Positions 24,713 through 33,797 of a DNA stretch of 64,000 nucleotides are shown in pieces. Source of the stretch: Mucilaginibacter pedocola (GTDB lineage: Bacteria; Bacteroidota; Bacteroidia; Sphingobacteriales; Sphingobacteriaceae); the NCBI RefSeq assembly GCF_002013915.1, contig NZ_MBTF01000002.1, forward strand, positions 124,001-188,000. The letters run 5' to 3'. Each line of letters opens with the position of its first letter. Position 1 is the stretch's first letter. The position numbers and the translations under genes are program-made. Below the pieces are notes generated by a model that did not search any database, was not told where the DNA came from, and worked only from the letters and a program-made list of their open reading frames with translations.

Positions 24713-24761
24713 ATTTGTTCGGGATGTAGCGTAGCCCGGTATCGCGCCAGCATGGGGTGCT
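24713..24761 (+). repeat. attR: right 49-bp direct repeat
   Basis: The sequence is identical to 7943-7991. It restores the 5' half of tRNA-Pro and ends inside the 3' side of the anticodon stem, so the strand exchange occurred within this block. Confidence 0.93.
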
Positions 24762-24793
24762 GGAGGTCGGAAGTTCGAATCTTCTCATCCCGA
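24720..24793 (+). tRNA. tRNA-Pro (anticodon GGG)
   Basis: A 74-base cloverleaf can be folded. The acceptor is CGGGATG/CATCCCG with discriminator A, the anticodon stem is CCAGC/GCTGG with loop ATGGGGT (anticodon GGG), and the T arm is GGAAG-TTCGAAT-CTTCT. CCA is not encoded. The first 42 bases come from the integrated element, which matches the chromosomal 5' half exactly and so keeps the tRNA functional. A strong terminator follows. Confidence 0.95.
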
Positions 24794-24797
24794 CGAG

Positions 24798-24841
24798 AAA
24801 GTAAGAAGCCTTAAGTTGAAAGACTTGAGGCTTCTTACTTT
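24798..24841 (+). terminator. Terminator of tRNA-Pro
   Basis: AAAGTAAGAAGCCTTAAGT and ACTTGAGGCTTCTTACTTT form a 19-bp stem with one G-T pair, five bases after the tRNA 3' end. Confidence 0.8.
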
Positions 24842-24930
24842 GTAAAGAATTGTAATGACATTGCAAAGAAAGATACTTATATACATTTCAGGAAAATCAA
24901 ACTAAAGCGAAGCTAAAGTGTTGAATTTGT

Positions 24931-25010
24931 GTTGCAAAAGTGTCGAATTAAGTTTATTTTTGTACTGCCCTGTCAAAGCGAAGGCCTACGTTCCACGTGG
25001 GAACTTTTTT
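24931..25010 (+). ncRNA. Candidate short transcript with promoter and terminator
   Basis: GTTG (24931-24934), a 20-bp spacer and TATTTTTG (24955-24962) form a promoter. About 28 bases later GTTCC-ACGTG-GGAAC followed by six T (24990-25010) is an intrinsic terminator. No frame lies between, so a transcript of about 40 bases is predicted. It could instead be a leader of nothing or a decayed gene start. Low confidence. Confidence 0.3.
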
Positions 25011-25027
25011 AGCTACGATGGGGCTTT

Positions 25028-25863
25028 TTATTTCTTAAATTTTGCGTTATCCACTCTGTGGTCTTTTGGTTTAAAATTCCAATGACGATAAGGGTCAGTC
25101 CATCGTTCAGTAAATCCGCCACTTGTACTTACCCCAATATTGAATCTTGGCTTAATATCTCTAATATGTGCCAGTATATGTTTATATAAGTCTTCCTTAG
25201 CAATAGTGCGTTTACCTCGCCGGTGTTCGCCTACAGGTATTGCCTTATGTAAGTTATTAAGGCGAAAGGCCATACATCCGAGAATAATGTCCATACATTG
25301 CAAAATCACATGTCGGTTTGAATCAACGTCTACAATATCATCACGTCGTATGCAAATACGGGAATGAACAAATTGGTTTAAAGACTGTATGCCAAATATT
25401 TTACTTTTAAATTCCTCGCACCGCAGTTTATTATCGGGTAATTCATCAAAAAAATTCTTAGATATCTCTTTTCGTTAATTTCTTCTTCTGGTATACAGGC
25501 AAAACCAAACGCATGTTTTATGAACTGGTAATAAAGTAAAAAGAAGCCATTGTCCTTTTGCGACTGTGTTAAATTGATGGCCTCATACGCAGATTGGCGA
25601 AACATGATGCGTATTTTAAGTTTACCTGATTTGATTAAATCAAAGTACTCATCAATGAGACCTTTATATTTAGATAAATAATTGCTCGTAACTTTAGTCC
25701 ACTTAACTTCTTTGTGTAGGTTAAGTTCGGCTTTTTTAGCTTCAAGCCGATTAACGATCTCTTCCAAATTACTGGAATCAAGAAGCGCCCCACCGTAAAA
25801 ATCAGAATAGTAAGTCCCAGTCTCAACAGATTCATCGCAGTAAAGCAGATATTCCTTTGCCAT
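25028..25863 (-). pseudogene. DUF3800 protein, split by a -1 frameshift
   Basis: Two frames join into one protein. The N-terminal frame (25863 down to about 25448) begins MAKEYLLYCDESVETGTYYS, the DUF3800 signature with the acidic DES motif of an RNase H-like fold. The C-terminal frame (to 25028) contains DIILGCMAFRLNNLH and KPRFNIGVSTSGG, also typical. They fuse smoothly as YLRIFFDELPDNKLRCEEF if one base is added or re-read in the T7 run at 25448-25454. On the coding strand this run reads T-TTT-TTG, a slippery heptamer in the right phase for -1 slippage. So it is either a 1-base deletion (pseudogene), a sequencing error, or programmed frameshifting. It is convergent with the tRNA and lies just outside the element. 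Confidence 0.78.
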
Positions 25864-25867
25864 TGTT

Positions 25868-25875
25868 CAAATATA
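25868..25875 (-). promoter_or_regulatory. -7 box of DUF3800 gene
   Basis: TATATTTG on the minus strand ends 5 bases before the ATG (25863), so the mRNA may be almost leaderless. No clear -33 box is seen. Confidence 0.4.
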
Positions 25876-25949
25876 GCCCCTTTGTTAATTGATTACTCGC
25901 CGGTCTGTAATCCATTAGTAGCCGAAACATAACTAATGGGCATAAATTT

Positions 25950-28550
25950 CTATTCATCCATCTCCAGCAATAAATTGGCAAATAGGGCCGTCCACCCGGT
26001 TTGGTGCGATGCGCCGAGGCCCTGCCCATTGTCGCCGTGGAAAAACTCGTAAAACAGGTGGTGGTCTTTAAAGTGTTCGCCGCTCCATTCTTTTTGTGTA
26101 CTCGAATGGTATTGGTAAGCTCCATCTGCATCTCTTTCGAATATCTTCAAAAGCCGCTTGGTTAACTCGTTTGCAATTTGCTTCAGCGTTAGCTTATTTC
26201 CTGATCGCGCAGGGAACTCGTAGGTGTACGAATCGCCATAATACTCGTGGTATTTGCGGAGGGCGTTTATAATGAGATAGTTTATAGGCATCCATATCGG
26301 GCCGCGCCAATTGGAATTACCGCCGAACATAGCGCTCGAACTTTCACCTGGTTCGTATTGAATGCGAAACTCGGCCCCTTGATAGCCAAAAACAAAAGGC
26401 TTATCCTGGTAGTATTTAGATAGAGAACGAATGCCGTAATCTGATAAAAACTCATCCTCATCTAACAACCTTTTTAACAATTGCTCCAGGCGGTCGCCTA
26501 TCATTAAGGCAAAGAGGTAATTGCCGTCGGCATTTTTCTTGTCGATGTCTGATATAACTTTCGTGAGGTCGGGGCGGGTTAGTTTGATGCTGCTGAGGCG
26601 GTTGTTGAATTCGCGCAGTTTCGAGAATATATCTGCCGGCATAATTTCCACCGCCAATAGCGGGATAATGCCCACCAGCGAACGTATCTTCAAACGCTGA
26701 CTGGCCCCATTCTCAAATTGGATGGCATCATAATAAAAGCCGTCTTCCTCATCCCATAACGAAATATCGGTTTTACCCATACGTTGCATGGCCCAGCCAA
26801 TATTTAAAAAGTGGCGGAAAAATTTAGCGGCAGATTCTTCGTAGGCTATATTATGTTGAGCAAGCTCGAGCGATATCCGCAGCATGTTGATGGCGTACAT
26901 AGCCATCCAGCTGGTAGCATCAGCCTGCTGTAGTTTCTTAATGCCCGGCGGCATGTGGTTACGGTCGAATACACCGATGTTATCCAGCCCCAGGAAGCCT
27001 CCTTCAAAAATATCGGTACCGTTAGCATCTTTTTGGTTTACCCACCAGGTAAAGTTCATGAGCAGTTTTTGGAACGCTCGCTCCAGGAAATCCCAATCGG
27101 CTTTGCCGGTTTTCTTACGGTCGGCTTCAAAGCAATACCATACCCCCCAGGCATGCACCGGCGGGTTTACATCGCTAAAATTCCATTCATAAGCCGGAAT
27201 TTGCCCGTTGGGATGCATGTAGTATTCGCGCAACACTACCAATAGTTGTTGCTTGGCAAACACCGGGTCTACGTGTACAAAACTTGCCGCGTGAAAGGCA
27301 AGGTCCCAGGCAGCAAACCATGGGTACTCCCACTTATCGGGCATTGATATGATGTTGCGACAGGTAAGGTGCTGCCAATCGTAATTGCGCTTAAAATTGC
27401 GTGGCGGGGTTGGGTCGTTAGGTTCGCCAAAAAGCCATTTAAAAATATCGAAGTAATAGAACTGTTTGGTCCAAAGTAGGCCACCAACCGCGCTTCTTAG
27501 TAATTGCTGTTGATTTGGTTGAAGCTTTTTAGGCGCAAGGTTTTTGTAATACTCGTCTGTTTCCGTCAATCGCGATTCAAGCACCTCGTCAAAATCTTCC
27601 CAGGGCAGTTCTGTTTTGCCGCGGCTCAGCCTTATTTTAAAGGTTTTAGAGCCCCCTGCTTCAATCTCGGCTTTTAGCCAAACAGCGGCTTTAGTTCCTT
27701 TTTTTTCAGGATTTACAGTTGGCTCGCCATTTACAACGTAATTGTTGATGCCGTCTTTAACAAAGGGCGTATCATTCTCTTTATGGAAGATACGCTGACT
27801 GTTGGTTTCATTCTCGCAAAACAATTGTTCGCCCCCTTGGTGGTAAAAGTAATATGCGCCGTTGCGCGTGGAAGTAGTTTGTATACAGCCTTCGGAAACC
27901 ACCGCCATACCGGGTTTACTAAACCGTGGGTTGTGCCGCCAAAAATTGCGGAACCATAAATGTGGTAACACATGTATGGTGGCAGCTTCGGCGGCGCGGT
28001 TATGCACCGTTATTTTCATCAAAATATCTTTAACGCCGGCCTTTGCATACTCTATATAGCAGTCGAAATAACGCCCGTCTTTAAAGGCATCAGTATCTAA
28101 TATCTCAAATTCGGGGCTTAGTCGGTCTCGCCTGTTGTTTTCCAACAGAGGCATATAGGGGTAAGCCTTTTGCGGGTATTTGTACAGGAATTTGCAATAA
28201 GAATGGGTGGGCGAAGAGTCTAAATGAAAATAAAGTTCTTTTACGTCTTCGCCGTGGTTGCCTTCATTATTGGTTAAGCCGAAGAGCCTTTCTTTTAAAA
28301 TGGTATCGTTTCCGTTCCAAAAGGCGGGCGCAAGGCATAAAACCTGCTCGCTGTCGCAAAAGCCTCCAATCCCTTCTTCGCCCCAGCGGTAGGCATAACT
28401 GCGCGCCAGGTCGTGGTTAATATAGTCCCACGTGTTTCCGTTTTGGCTATAATCTTCCCTAACAGTACCCCATTGCCTTTCAGCAAGATATGGCCCCCAT
28501 TGTTTCCAGTTTTTATCATTATGCGACTCCGAAAGCCTTATATTTTCCAT
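25950..28550 (-). CDS. GH63-type glycosidase (MGH1-like)
   Basis: This 866-residue protein is a family 63-like glucosidase. Typical segments are KQWGPYLAERQWGTVREDYS at the start, SYAYRWGEEGIGGF, FGLTNNEGNHGEDVKELYF, PWFAAWDLAFHAASF with the general-acid aspartate, and GGNSNWRGPIWMPINYLI near the end. Relatives hydrolyse alpha-glucosides or mannosylglycerate-like substrates; the exact substrate is unknown. No signal peptide is visible, so it is probably cytoplasmic. The frame stays open up to an ATG at 28709, but that ATG directly abuts the terminator of the upstream OmpA gene, leaving no room for a promoter, and the extra residues are unlike the family, so ATG 28550 is chosen. Confidence 0.88.
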   Translation of the reverse strand: MENIRLSESHNDKNWKQWGPYLAERQWGTVREDYSQNGNTWDYINHDLARSYAYRWGEEGIGGFCDSEQVLCLAPAFWNGNDTILKERLFGLTNNEGNHGEDVKELYFHLDSSPTHSYCKFLYKYPQKAYPYMPLLENNRRDRLSPEFEILDTDAFKDGRYFDCYIEYAKAGVKDILMKITVHNRAAEAATIHVLPHLWFRNFWRHNPRFSKPGMAVVSEGCIQTTSTRNGAYYFYHQGGEQLFCENETNSQRIFHKENDTPFVKDGINNYVVNGEPTVNPEKKGTKAAVWLKAEIEAGGSKTFKIRLSRGKTELPWEDFDEVLESRLTETDEYYKNLAPKKLQPNQQQLLRSAVGGLLWTKQFYYFDIFKWLFGEPNDPTPPRNFKRNYDWQHLTCRNIISMPDKWEYPWFAAWDLAFHAASFVHVDPVFAKQQLLVVLREYYMHPNGQIPAYEWNFSDVNPPVHAWGVWYCFEADRKKTGKADWDFLERAFQKLLMNFTWWVNQKDANGTDIFEGGFLGLDNIGVFDRNHMPPGIKKLQQADATSWMAMYAINMLRISLELAQHNIAYEESAAKFFRHFLNIGWAMQRMGKTDISLWDEEDGFYYDAIQFENGASQRLKIRSLVGIIPLLAVEIMPADIFSKLREFNNRLSSIKLTRPDLTKVISDIDKKNADGNYLFALMIGDRLEQLLKRLLDEDEFLSDYGIRSLSKYYQDKPFVFGYQGAEFRIQYEPGESSSAMFGGNSNWRGPIWMPINYLIINALRKYHEYYGDSYTYEFPARSGNKLTLKQIANELTKRLLKIFERDADGAYQYHSSTQKEWSGEHFKDHHLFYEFFHGDNGQGLGASHQTGWTALFANLLLEMDE

Positions 28551-28716
28551 AAATGTATCAAGCCTGTTTGGCAGCGTTGGCCACCCTATTGTGTACGCTA
28601 AGTTTTCGTCCCGAAAAGATAGCAAAATGTGCTTAATAACCGAGGCCTTTGTTGAATAACAATCTAAAATGCTTTGAAGCTGTGAGATAAAGCTTGTGGG
28701 TGCGGCCATATAAAAC

Positions 28717-28751
28717 AAAACGCGGAGCAGCCATTGGCTACCCCGCGTTTT
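28717..28751. terminator. Strong terminator after OmpA-like gene
   Basis: AAAACGCGGAGCAGCC-ATT-GGCTACCCCGCGTTTT is a 16-bp stem with mismatches and T/A tails on both strands, located 19 bases past the OmpA-like stop (minus strand). Confidence 0.88.
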
Positions 28752-28770
28752 AAGCGTAATAAACTATATG

Positions 28771-29631
28771 TTATTGTTTGTTTTCGGGCGCTTTGTTTAT
28801 CAGCTCCATAAACTGGTCGAGTTTTGGTGTAATGATAATTTGCGTACGCCTGTTTTTGCTTTTACCCGCTTCAGTAGTATTCTCTGCTATCGGGTTATAC
28901 TCGCCGCGGCCACCTGCTGTTAAGCGTTTAGGATCTACCTGATAAGTATTTTGTAAGGCCATTACAACCGATGCCGCCCTCAGGGCGCTCAGGTCCCAGT
29001 TGTTGCGGATATTCTTTTGCGAAATCGGCACGTTGTCGGTATTACCTTCTATCAACACATCGTAGGTACTGTAGTCGGTAATGATCTTGGCAATTTTGCT
29101 CAGCGTAGCGCCGGCTTTGTCAGATATCTCGTAGCTGCCCGATTTGTAAAGCATATTATCGGCAAGCGAGATATAAACTACGCCCTTCAGCACTTGTACA
29201 TCCACACCCTGTGCCTCAGTTTGGCTAAGCGAACGGGTAAGGTTGTTGGTTAGCACCAGGTTAAGCGAGTCGCTTTTGTTTTTGGCGTTCACCAATTGCT
29301 GAATGTAACGGTTTGATGAATTTATCTCGTCAACCAGTTTAGAGATGTTTACGTTACCCTGGCTGCCGGATGTTAAGCATTTATCGAGCGCGGCCTGCAA
29401 TTGTTTTGCATTTGAGCGTTCGTTGGCCAGTTGCTCTTCCAGGCTTACTACACGCCCTGTACGTACGGCAAGGTTTTGTTCGCTGGTTAGGTATTTGGCT
29501 TTTAGATCACGGTTGCTGCTATCAAGCTGATTGTAGTTGGTTTGCAGGTCTTTATATTTTTTAGTGCTTACACAACTTTGGCCCACTACTGCAATTACGA
29601 GCAAAGCGGGGATAATTAATCGGAATTTCAT
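28771..29631 (-). CDS. OmpA-family peptidoglycan-associated lipoprotein
   Basis: This 286-residue lipoprotein starts MKFRLIIPALLVIAVVGQSC with the lipidation cysteine at residue 20. A coiled-coil segment follows (about 25-110). The C-terminal OmpA/MotB domain (about 160-275) contains VLIEGNTDNVP, NWDLSALRAASVV and GRGEYNPIAEN, and ends with KNRRTQIIITP, the residues that bind diaminopimelate in peptidoglycan. It should link the outer membrane to the cell wall. ATG 29631 is chosen because it opens the lipoprotein signal; the frame upstream is longer but lacks a reason to be coding. It is transcribed alone, with a terminator downstream. Confidence 0.92.
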   Translation of the reverse strand: MKFRLIIPALLVIAVVGQSCVSTKKYKDLQTNYNQLDSSNRDLKAKYLTSEQNLAVRTGRVVSLEEQLANERSNAKQLQAALDKCLTSGSQGNVNISKLVDEINSSNRYIQQLVNAKNKSDSLNLVLTNNLTRSLSQTEAQGVDVQVLKGVVYISLADNMLYKSGSYEISDKAGATLSKIAKIITDYSTYDVLIEGNTDNVPISQKNIRNNWDLSALRAASVVMALQNTYQVDPKRLTAGGRGEYNPIAENTTEAGKSKNRRTQIIITPKLDQFMELINKAPENKQ

Positions 29632-29877
29632 GGTGTTGTATGTTTTTGATATCAAGTTAATTAATAGTACTTCATAACGCCCGGGGGTACAAAAAGTTTT
29701 AAGCGCCACTAAAACAGAGTGTAGGTTATGACGATATGATGAGAGTTTACACTGGGCGAAAAGATAAACGCCAGTTATAGAAAGGAAATAAATTAAGAGT
29801 AAATAAATTAAAAACATTTCAATAAATTAGCGCCCCGTATATCTCCCCTTTTTAAAACACTGCCTAAACAACCATAA

Positions 29878-31368
29878 ATGCGCCTTTTCCCCCTTTTACT
29901 ATTTTGCAGCACCATTTGCGCGGCGCAACAAAAAGCCATTACTGATATTGCCGGCGGTTGTTCTACTACAAACCTTAAAAAGAACTTGTATTACCTGGCA
30001 TCGGCAAAAATGGAGGGGCGGGCCATGGGTAGCAAAGGAGATGTGCTTGCCGCAAATTATGTGGCAGCAGCTTATAAAGCCAACGGACTTACTGCGCCCT
30101 ACGATAAAAACAGGTCGTATTTTCAATCGATAACAGCCATATTAAAGCAGGACAAAGCAACGCTAACGATTAACAATAAACGATTCGATATTTTCGATGG
30201 ATGGCAATTATACCCGAGCCTGCCGGCAGATCTGAAGGATATGCCCGTTATTTTGGCTAACCACACCAGCCCCGATGATTTTTACCGCGACCTGCCACAA
30301 ATGGAAGTACGTGAGAAGGCAGTAGTGCTGAACGGTGTTTTGATGGCTAAATTCTTTAAGTCGGGGATAGATAGTTTATCTAATGTATTAACTAAACGCG
30401 GCGCTTTGGCAATTATATGGAGTAGCCCTTCGGTATCAAAAGTATTGGACAGGCAACGCTCAAGGAAATTTATTCCGCAATATGTGCAGCCACAAACTCC
30501 GGCACCCGGTAGTGTGTTGCCTCTTCCCGAAATTGCCCTTTCGCCCGAACGTTTGAAAACCCTGTTAGCGGCAGATAATTTAACCACCAATACCGATGGT
30601 ACCCTGCAAAACCCCGGCGATAAAAATTACCGCGAATTAAAAACCATTGTAAGCGTAGAACTTAACCGACAATTTAAAGAAACGCATGCCCCTAACGTTA
30701 TCGGTATGATAAAGGGCACCGATACATCATTAGCCAGCGTGGTAATATCTGCCCACCACGATCACGACGGTGTAAACGGTAAAGAAATTTATTATGGCGC
30801 GGTAGACAATGCCAGCGGAACGGTAGCCGTAATGGAAATTGCCGCGATGATGAACCGTGCTGTTAAACAAGGGCTGCGCCCCAAACGCACTATCGTGTTT
30901 GCTTCATTCACTGGTGAGGAGCGCGGATTGCTGGGTTCGGCTTGGTATGTGGCGCACCCGGTACAACCTATGGAAAAAACCTATGCCGTATTGAATATTG
31001 ATATGATGGGCCGGCCGGATACCATTCATGTAAACCACAAAATGGCCGATAGCACCAACTACGCATACATATTGGTAAAAGATACGCTTAACCGCGGGTT
31101 ACGCGATGCTTTGTATGGCGCCAACGATGCATCAACAAAACTCACCCTTGATACGCACTACGAAGCCCCTCAATATATAATGAGGCGTTTAACCGGGTCA
31201 GACCAGTATTACTTTTACCTAAAAGGCGTGCCTTTTATAAGGATAGATTGTGGTTTTAGTACCGATTACCACAAGCCAACCGACACACCCGACAGGGTGA
31301 ACTACAGCCTGCTTACCAAGCAAACTCAATTGGCTTTTGTTACGCTTTGGAACCTCGCCAATAAATAG
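29878..31368 (+). CDS. M28 family metallopeptidase, exported
   Basis: This 496-residue protein has a signal peptide (MRLFPLLLFCSTICAAQQ) and a zinc aminopeptidase domain. Visible metal ligands and neighbours are ISAHHDHDGV, YGAVDNASGTVAVMEIA (Asp bridging two zincs), FTGEERGLLGSAWY (catalytic Glu pair), NIDMMGRPD, and the last His in STDYHKPTDTPDRVNY. Members remove N-terminal residues from peptides. It is divergent from the OmpA-like gene (246 bp between starts), so both promoters lie in that gap. Confidence 0.9.
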   Translation: MRLFPLLLFCSTICAAQQKAITDIAGGCSTTNLKKNLYYLASAKMEGRAMGSKGDVLAANYVAAAYKANGLTAPYDKNRSYFQSITAILKQDKATLTINNKRFDIFDGWQLYPSLPADLKDMPVILANHTSPDDFYRDLPQMEVREKAVVLNGVLMAKFFKSGIDSLSNVLTKRGALAIIWSSPSVSKVLDRQRSRKFIPQYVQPQTPAPGSVLPLPEIALSPERLKTLLAADNLTTNTDGTLQNPGDKNYRELKTIVSVELNRQFKETHAPNVIGMIKGTDTSLASVVISAHHDHDGVNGKEIYYGAVDNASGTVAVMEIAAMMNRAVKQGLRPKRTIVFASFTGEERGLLGSAWYVAHPVQPMEKTYAVLNIDMMGRPDTIHVNHKMADSTNYAYILVKDTLNRGLRDALYGANDASTKLTLDTHYEAPQYIMRRLTGSDQYYFYLKGVPFIRIDCGFSTDYHKPTDTPDRVNYSLLTKQTQLAFVTLWNLANK

Positions 31369-31482
31369 GCGGAGCCTTTTTCTGTAGGGTATCGTATTCT
31401 GCGTTTTTTTGTTTACCTTATCGGTAACTTTTTTATCACAAGTTTTCGTATAACAAAACTTGTACGGAATTAAATTAAACGC

Positions 31483-33717
31483 ATGCCCCTCAAACACATA
31501 CGCCGAGTAATACCCGGTGTAGCCCTTTTTTATTTATTCTCCGGAAATGCGGCTTTCGCCGGTATGCGCAACCCGCATGTAGATAGCATTAAAAACCTGT
31601 TGAGTATTGCTTCGGCGGCGCAATCGCCCACAGATACGGTTACCATTAACCGTATGAATAAACTTGCGGCCGATTATTTTCAATCGAACCCCGACAGTGC
31701 TTTTTATTACGGGCAAAAAGGGGTGGAGATGGCGCGCAAAATAAAGTACGAAGAAGGGTTGGCCAATGGGCTTTTACAAACCGGGCACGTAAATTATTTT
31801 AAAGGCCGGTCCGAAAAGGCCCAAGAGAATTTTGACGAGGCCATCCAAATTTACAAGCGCTTAAAAAACAACAAGGGGCTAAGCTTAAGCTACGTGTCGT
31901 TGGGCAGGATGTATACGTTGCTTGCCGATTATAAAAAAGCACTGGTGTACCTGATACAGGCATTGGGCATTAACGAAAAAATTAACGACCAGCGCGCCCT
32001 TGCCGATAACTACAAGAATATTGGTATAGTATATTATAGCATGGGCGACCTGTCGCAAGCGCTTGATTATTATTATAAAGGCTTGTTCATTGCTGTAAAG
32101 TATCATTACAGCGGGCCTTCGGCAGAGTTGTATAACGATATTGGGCTTGTGTTGCAGGCCATGGAAGTTTATCCCAATGCGCTCGACCATTATCAAAAAG
32201 CGCTGAACCTTTTTAAAGGCACCAAAAACTACCAGGCCATTGCCACCGTGAACGAGAATATTGGCGAAGTGCTGTTGGCTCAAAAGGAATACAGCAAGGC
32301 TATTGGCTACCTGGCATCGTCATTAAAGGTTGCCAAAAGCCAGGAGGACATTGACGGCCTATGCTCGCTTTATACCGATTTGGGGCTTTGCTATGCCAAC
32401 CAGGGGAAAGGGGCTTTGGCTATAAGTTACCTTGATACAGCTGTTAGCATTTCGCAAAAGTATAAGTATGTATTTAACCAGGCTTACGCGCTTATTGGTT
32501 TATCAACAGCATACAACTTGCAGAAGCAATACACCAAAGCATTTCAGCATGCCATAGCAGGGCAAGCTTTGGCCATACAACTGGGTAACTTATCGGTAAG
32601 GGCAAATGCAGCTTTGCAGTTGAGCAAAACGCTATCGGGCTTAGGCAAGTTTGATGATGCTTATGCTTATCTCGACGAGTACATGCAGCTTCGCGCCAAA
32701 CTAAAGGATAACGAGAGCATTCAAAAACTAACATCCTACAATTACGGGCTCAATTTTGCAGCCAAAGAACGGCAGATAAAGGAGCAACAAAGAGAGCAAA
32801 CCCTGCTGTATCAACAAAAAATAGAAAGTCAGCGTTCGTTGAACATCATTTTCGGCATCGTTATCCTGGCCATGATCATTATAGCCGTAAACTATTACCG
32901 CCAGCGCCGCAAGCAACAGCAAATAAATGCCAAACTGGAGGAAAAAAACTACGAAGTACTGCAGCAGAAGGTTAGCCTGGATGACCAGACGTATAAGCTG
33001 AATGACCTGAATAAATTAAAAGACAGGCTGATATCGATACTGGCGCACGACCTGAGGGCTCCTCTAAGTACCCTGCGTGGCATGTTCGACTTGCTCACCG
33101 ACCAAACCATCACCCACCAGGAAATGCTGGAGATGATACCCGGCGTATTGAAGAAGCTGGAGTATACCTCCGACTTTTTGGACACGCTGCTGTTTTGGAT
33201 AAACAGCCAGATGGAGAGTTTCACCAATTCGGTTACTACTTTTTCGGTGAAGGACGTGGTGCGCTACGAAGTGGAGAATTATCATGACTCGGCTACGCAA
33301 AAAGGCGTAGGCCTGATAGACGGGGTAGAAGCCGGCCTTTCTGCCGCCGCCGATCCTAATTCTATACGCATAGTTTTGCGCAACCTGATAACCAATGCCA
33401 TTAAGTTCACGGGCAAAGGCGACACCATCGAAGTATTATCGGGATGGCAAGATGAGGAGCATGTTATTATCCGCGTGCGCGATACGGGCATGGGCATGGC
33501 ACCCGAGCAGGCAGAAAAATTATTCAAAAGCAAGGTTGACAGTAAAACGGGTACAAATAATGAATTAGGCACCGGTATGGGCCTTTTATTTTGTAAAGAC
33601 CTGGTAGAAAAATGTAACGGCAAAATATGGGTGAACAGCCAGCCGGGCATAGGCACCGAGTTTGCGTTTACTATACCCGTTGTTGCGCAGCCTGTTGAGG
33701 TTGGCGTTTTGGCTTAA
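31483..33717 (+). CDS. TPR-containing sensor histidine kinase
   Basis: This 744-residue protein has a signal peptide (about residues 1-27), six or more TPR repeats (about 60-400; for example AQENFDEAIQIYKRLKN and DLSQALDYYYKGL), one membrane helix (about 452-470), a coiled-coil linker, and a kinase module. The H box is SILAHDLRAPLSTLRGM (His about 523), the N box NLITNAIKFTGKG, the G1 box VRDTGMGMAP and the G2 box GTGMGLLFCKDLV. It is an inner-membrane kinase with a periplasmic TPR sensor. No response regulator is adjacent; the partner may be the CheY-like or NarL-type protein further on or one elsewhere. Confidence 0.9.
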   Translation: MPLKHIRRVIPGVALFYLFSGNAAFAGMRNPHVDSIKNLLSIASAAQSPTDTVTINRMNKLAADYFQSNPDSAFYYGQKGVEMARKIKYEEGLANGLLQTGHVNYFKGRSEKAQENFDEAIQIYKRLKNNKGLSLSYVSLGRMYTLLADYKKALVYLIQALGINEKINDQRALADNYKNIGIVYYSMGDLSQALDYYYKGLFIAVKYHYSGPSAELYNDIGLVLQAMEVYPNALDHYQKALNLFKGTKNYQAIATVNENIGEVLLAQKEYSKAIGYLASSLKVAKSQEDIDGLCSLYTDLGLCYANQGKGALAISYLDTAVSISQKYKYVFNQAYALIGLSTAYNLQKQYTKAFQHAIAGQALAIQLGNLSVRANAALQLSKTLSGLGKFDDAYAYLDEYMQLRAKLKDNESIQKLTSYNYGLNFAAKERQIKEQQREQTLLYQQKIESQRSLNIIFGIVILAMIIIAVNYYRQRRKQQQINAKLEEKNYEVLQQKVSLDDQTYKLNDLNKLKDRLISILAHDLRAPLSTLRGMFDLLTDQTITHQEMLEMIPGVLKKLEYTSDFLDTLLFWINSQMESFTNSVTTFSVKDVVRYEVENYHDSATQKGVGLIDGVEAGLSAAADPNSIRIVLRNLITNAIKFTGKGDTIEVLSGWQDEEHVIIRVRDTGMGMAPEQAEKLFKSKVDSKTGTNNELGTGMGLLFCKDLVEKCNGKIWVNSQPGIGTEFAFTIPVVAQPVEVGVLA

Positions 33718-33797
33718 GCGGCTATCAAAATACTACATCTGTATTATTGATGCCGGTGTGTAAAAACGGGTGATTTGTATTAACAAACACCCAAACC

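Larger units (their letters stand above)
7943..24761 (+). mobile_element. 16.8-kb integrated element in tRNA-Pro(GGG)
   Basis: A 49-bp perfect direct repeat occurs at 7943-7991 and 24713-24761, 16,770 bp apart. The repeat holds the 5' half of a tRNA-Pro gene through its anticodon arm. Only the right copy continues into a complete tRNA. A tyrosine integrase gene lies just inside the left repeat, and paired TGTGTACTAC repeats lie just inside both ends. The interior is clearly more AT-rich than the flanks and contains accessory genes (ArdC, SSB, XRE regulators, AIPR) and many unrecognised ones. No relaxase, coupling protein or type IV secretion gene is seen, so it is a non-conjugative integrative element, perhaps mobilizable in trans or a satellite. 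Confidence 0.92.

Noticed and set aside
28551..28718. Longer GH63 start at 28709 or at a TTG at 28718
   Set aside because: The upstream terminator (28717-28751) abuts it, so no promoter would fit; the extra residues do not resemble the family.
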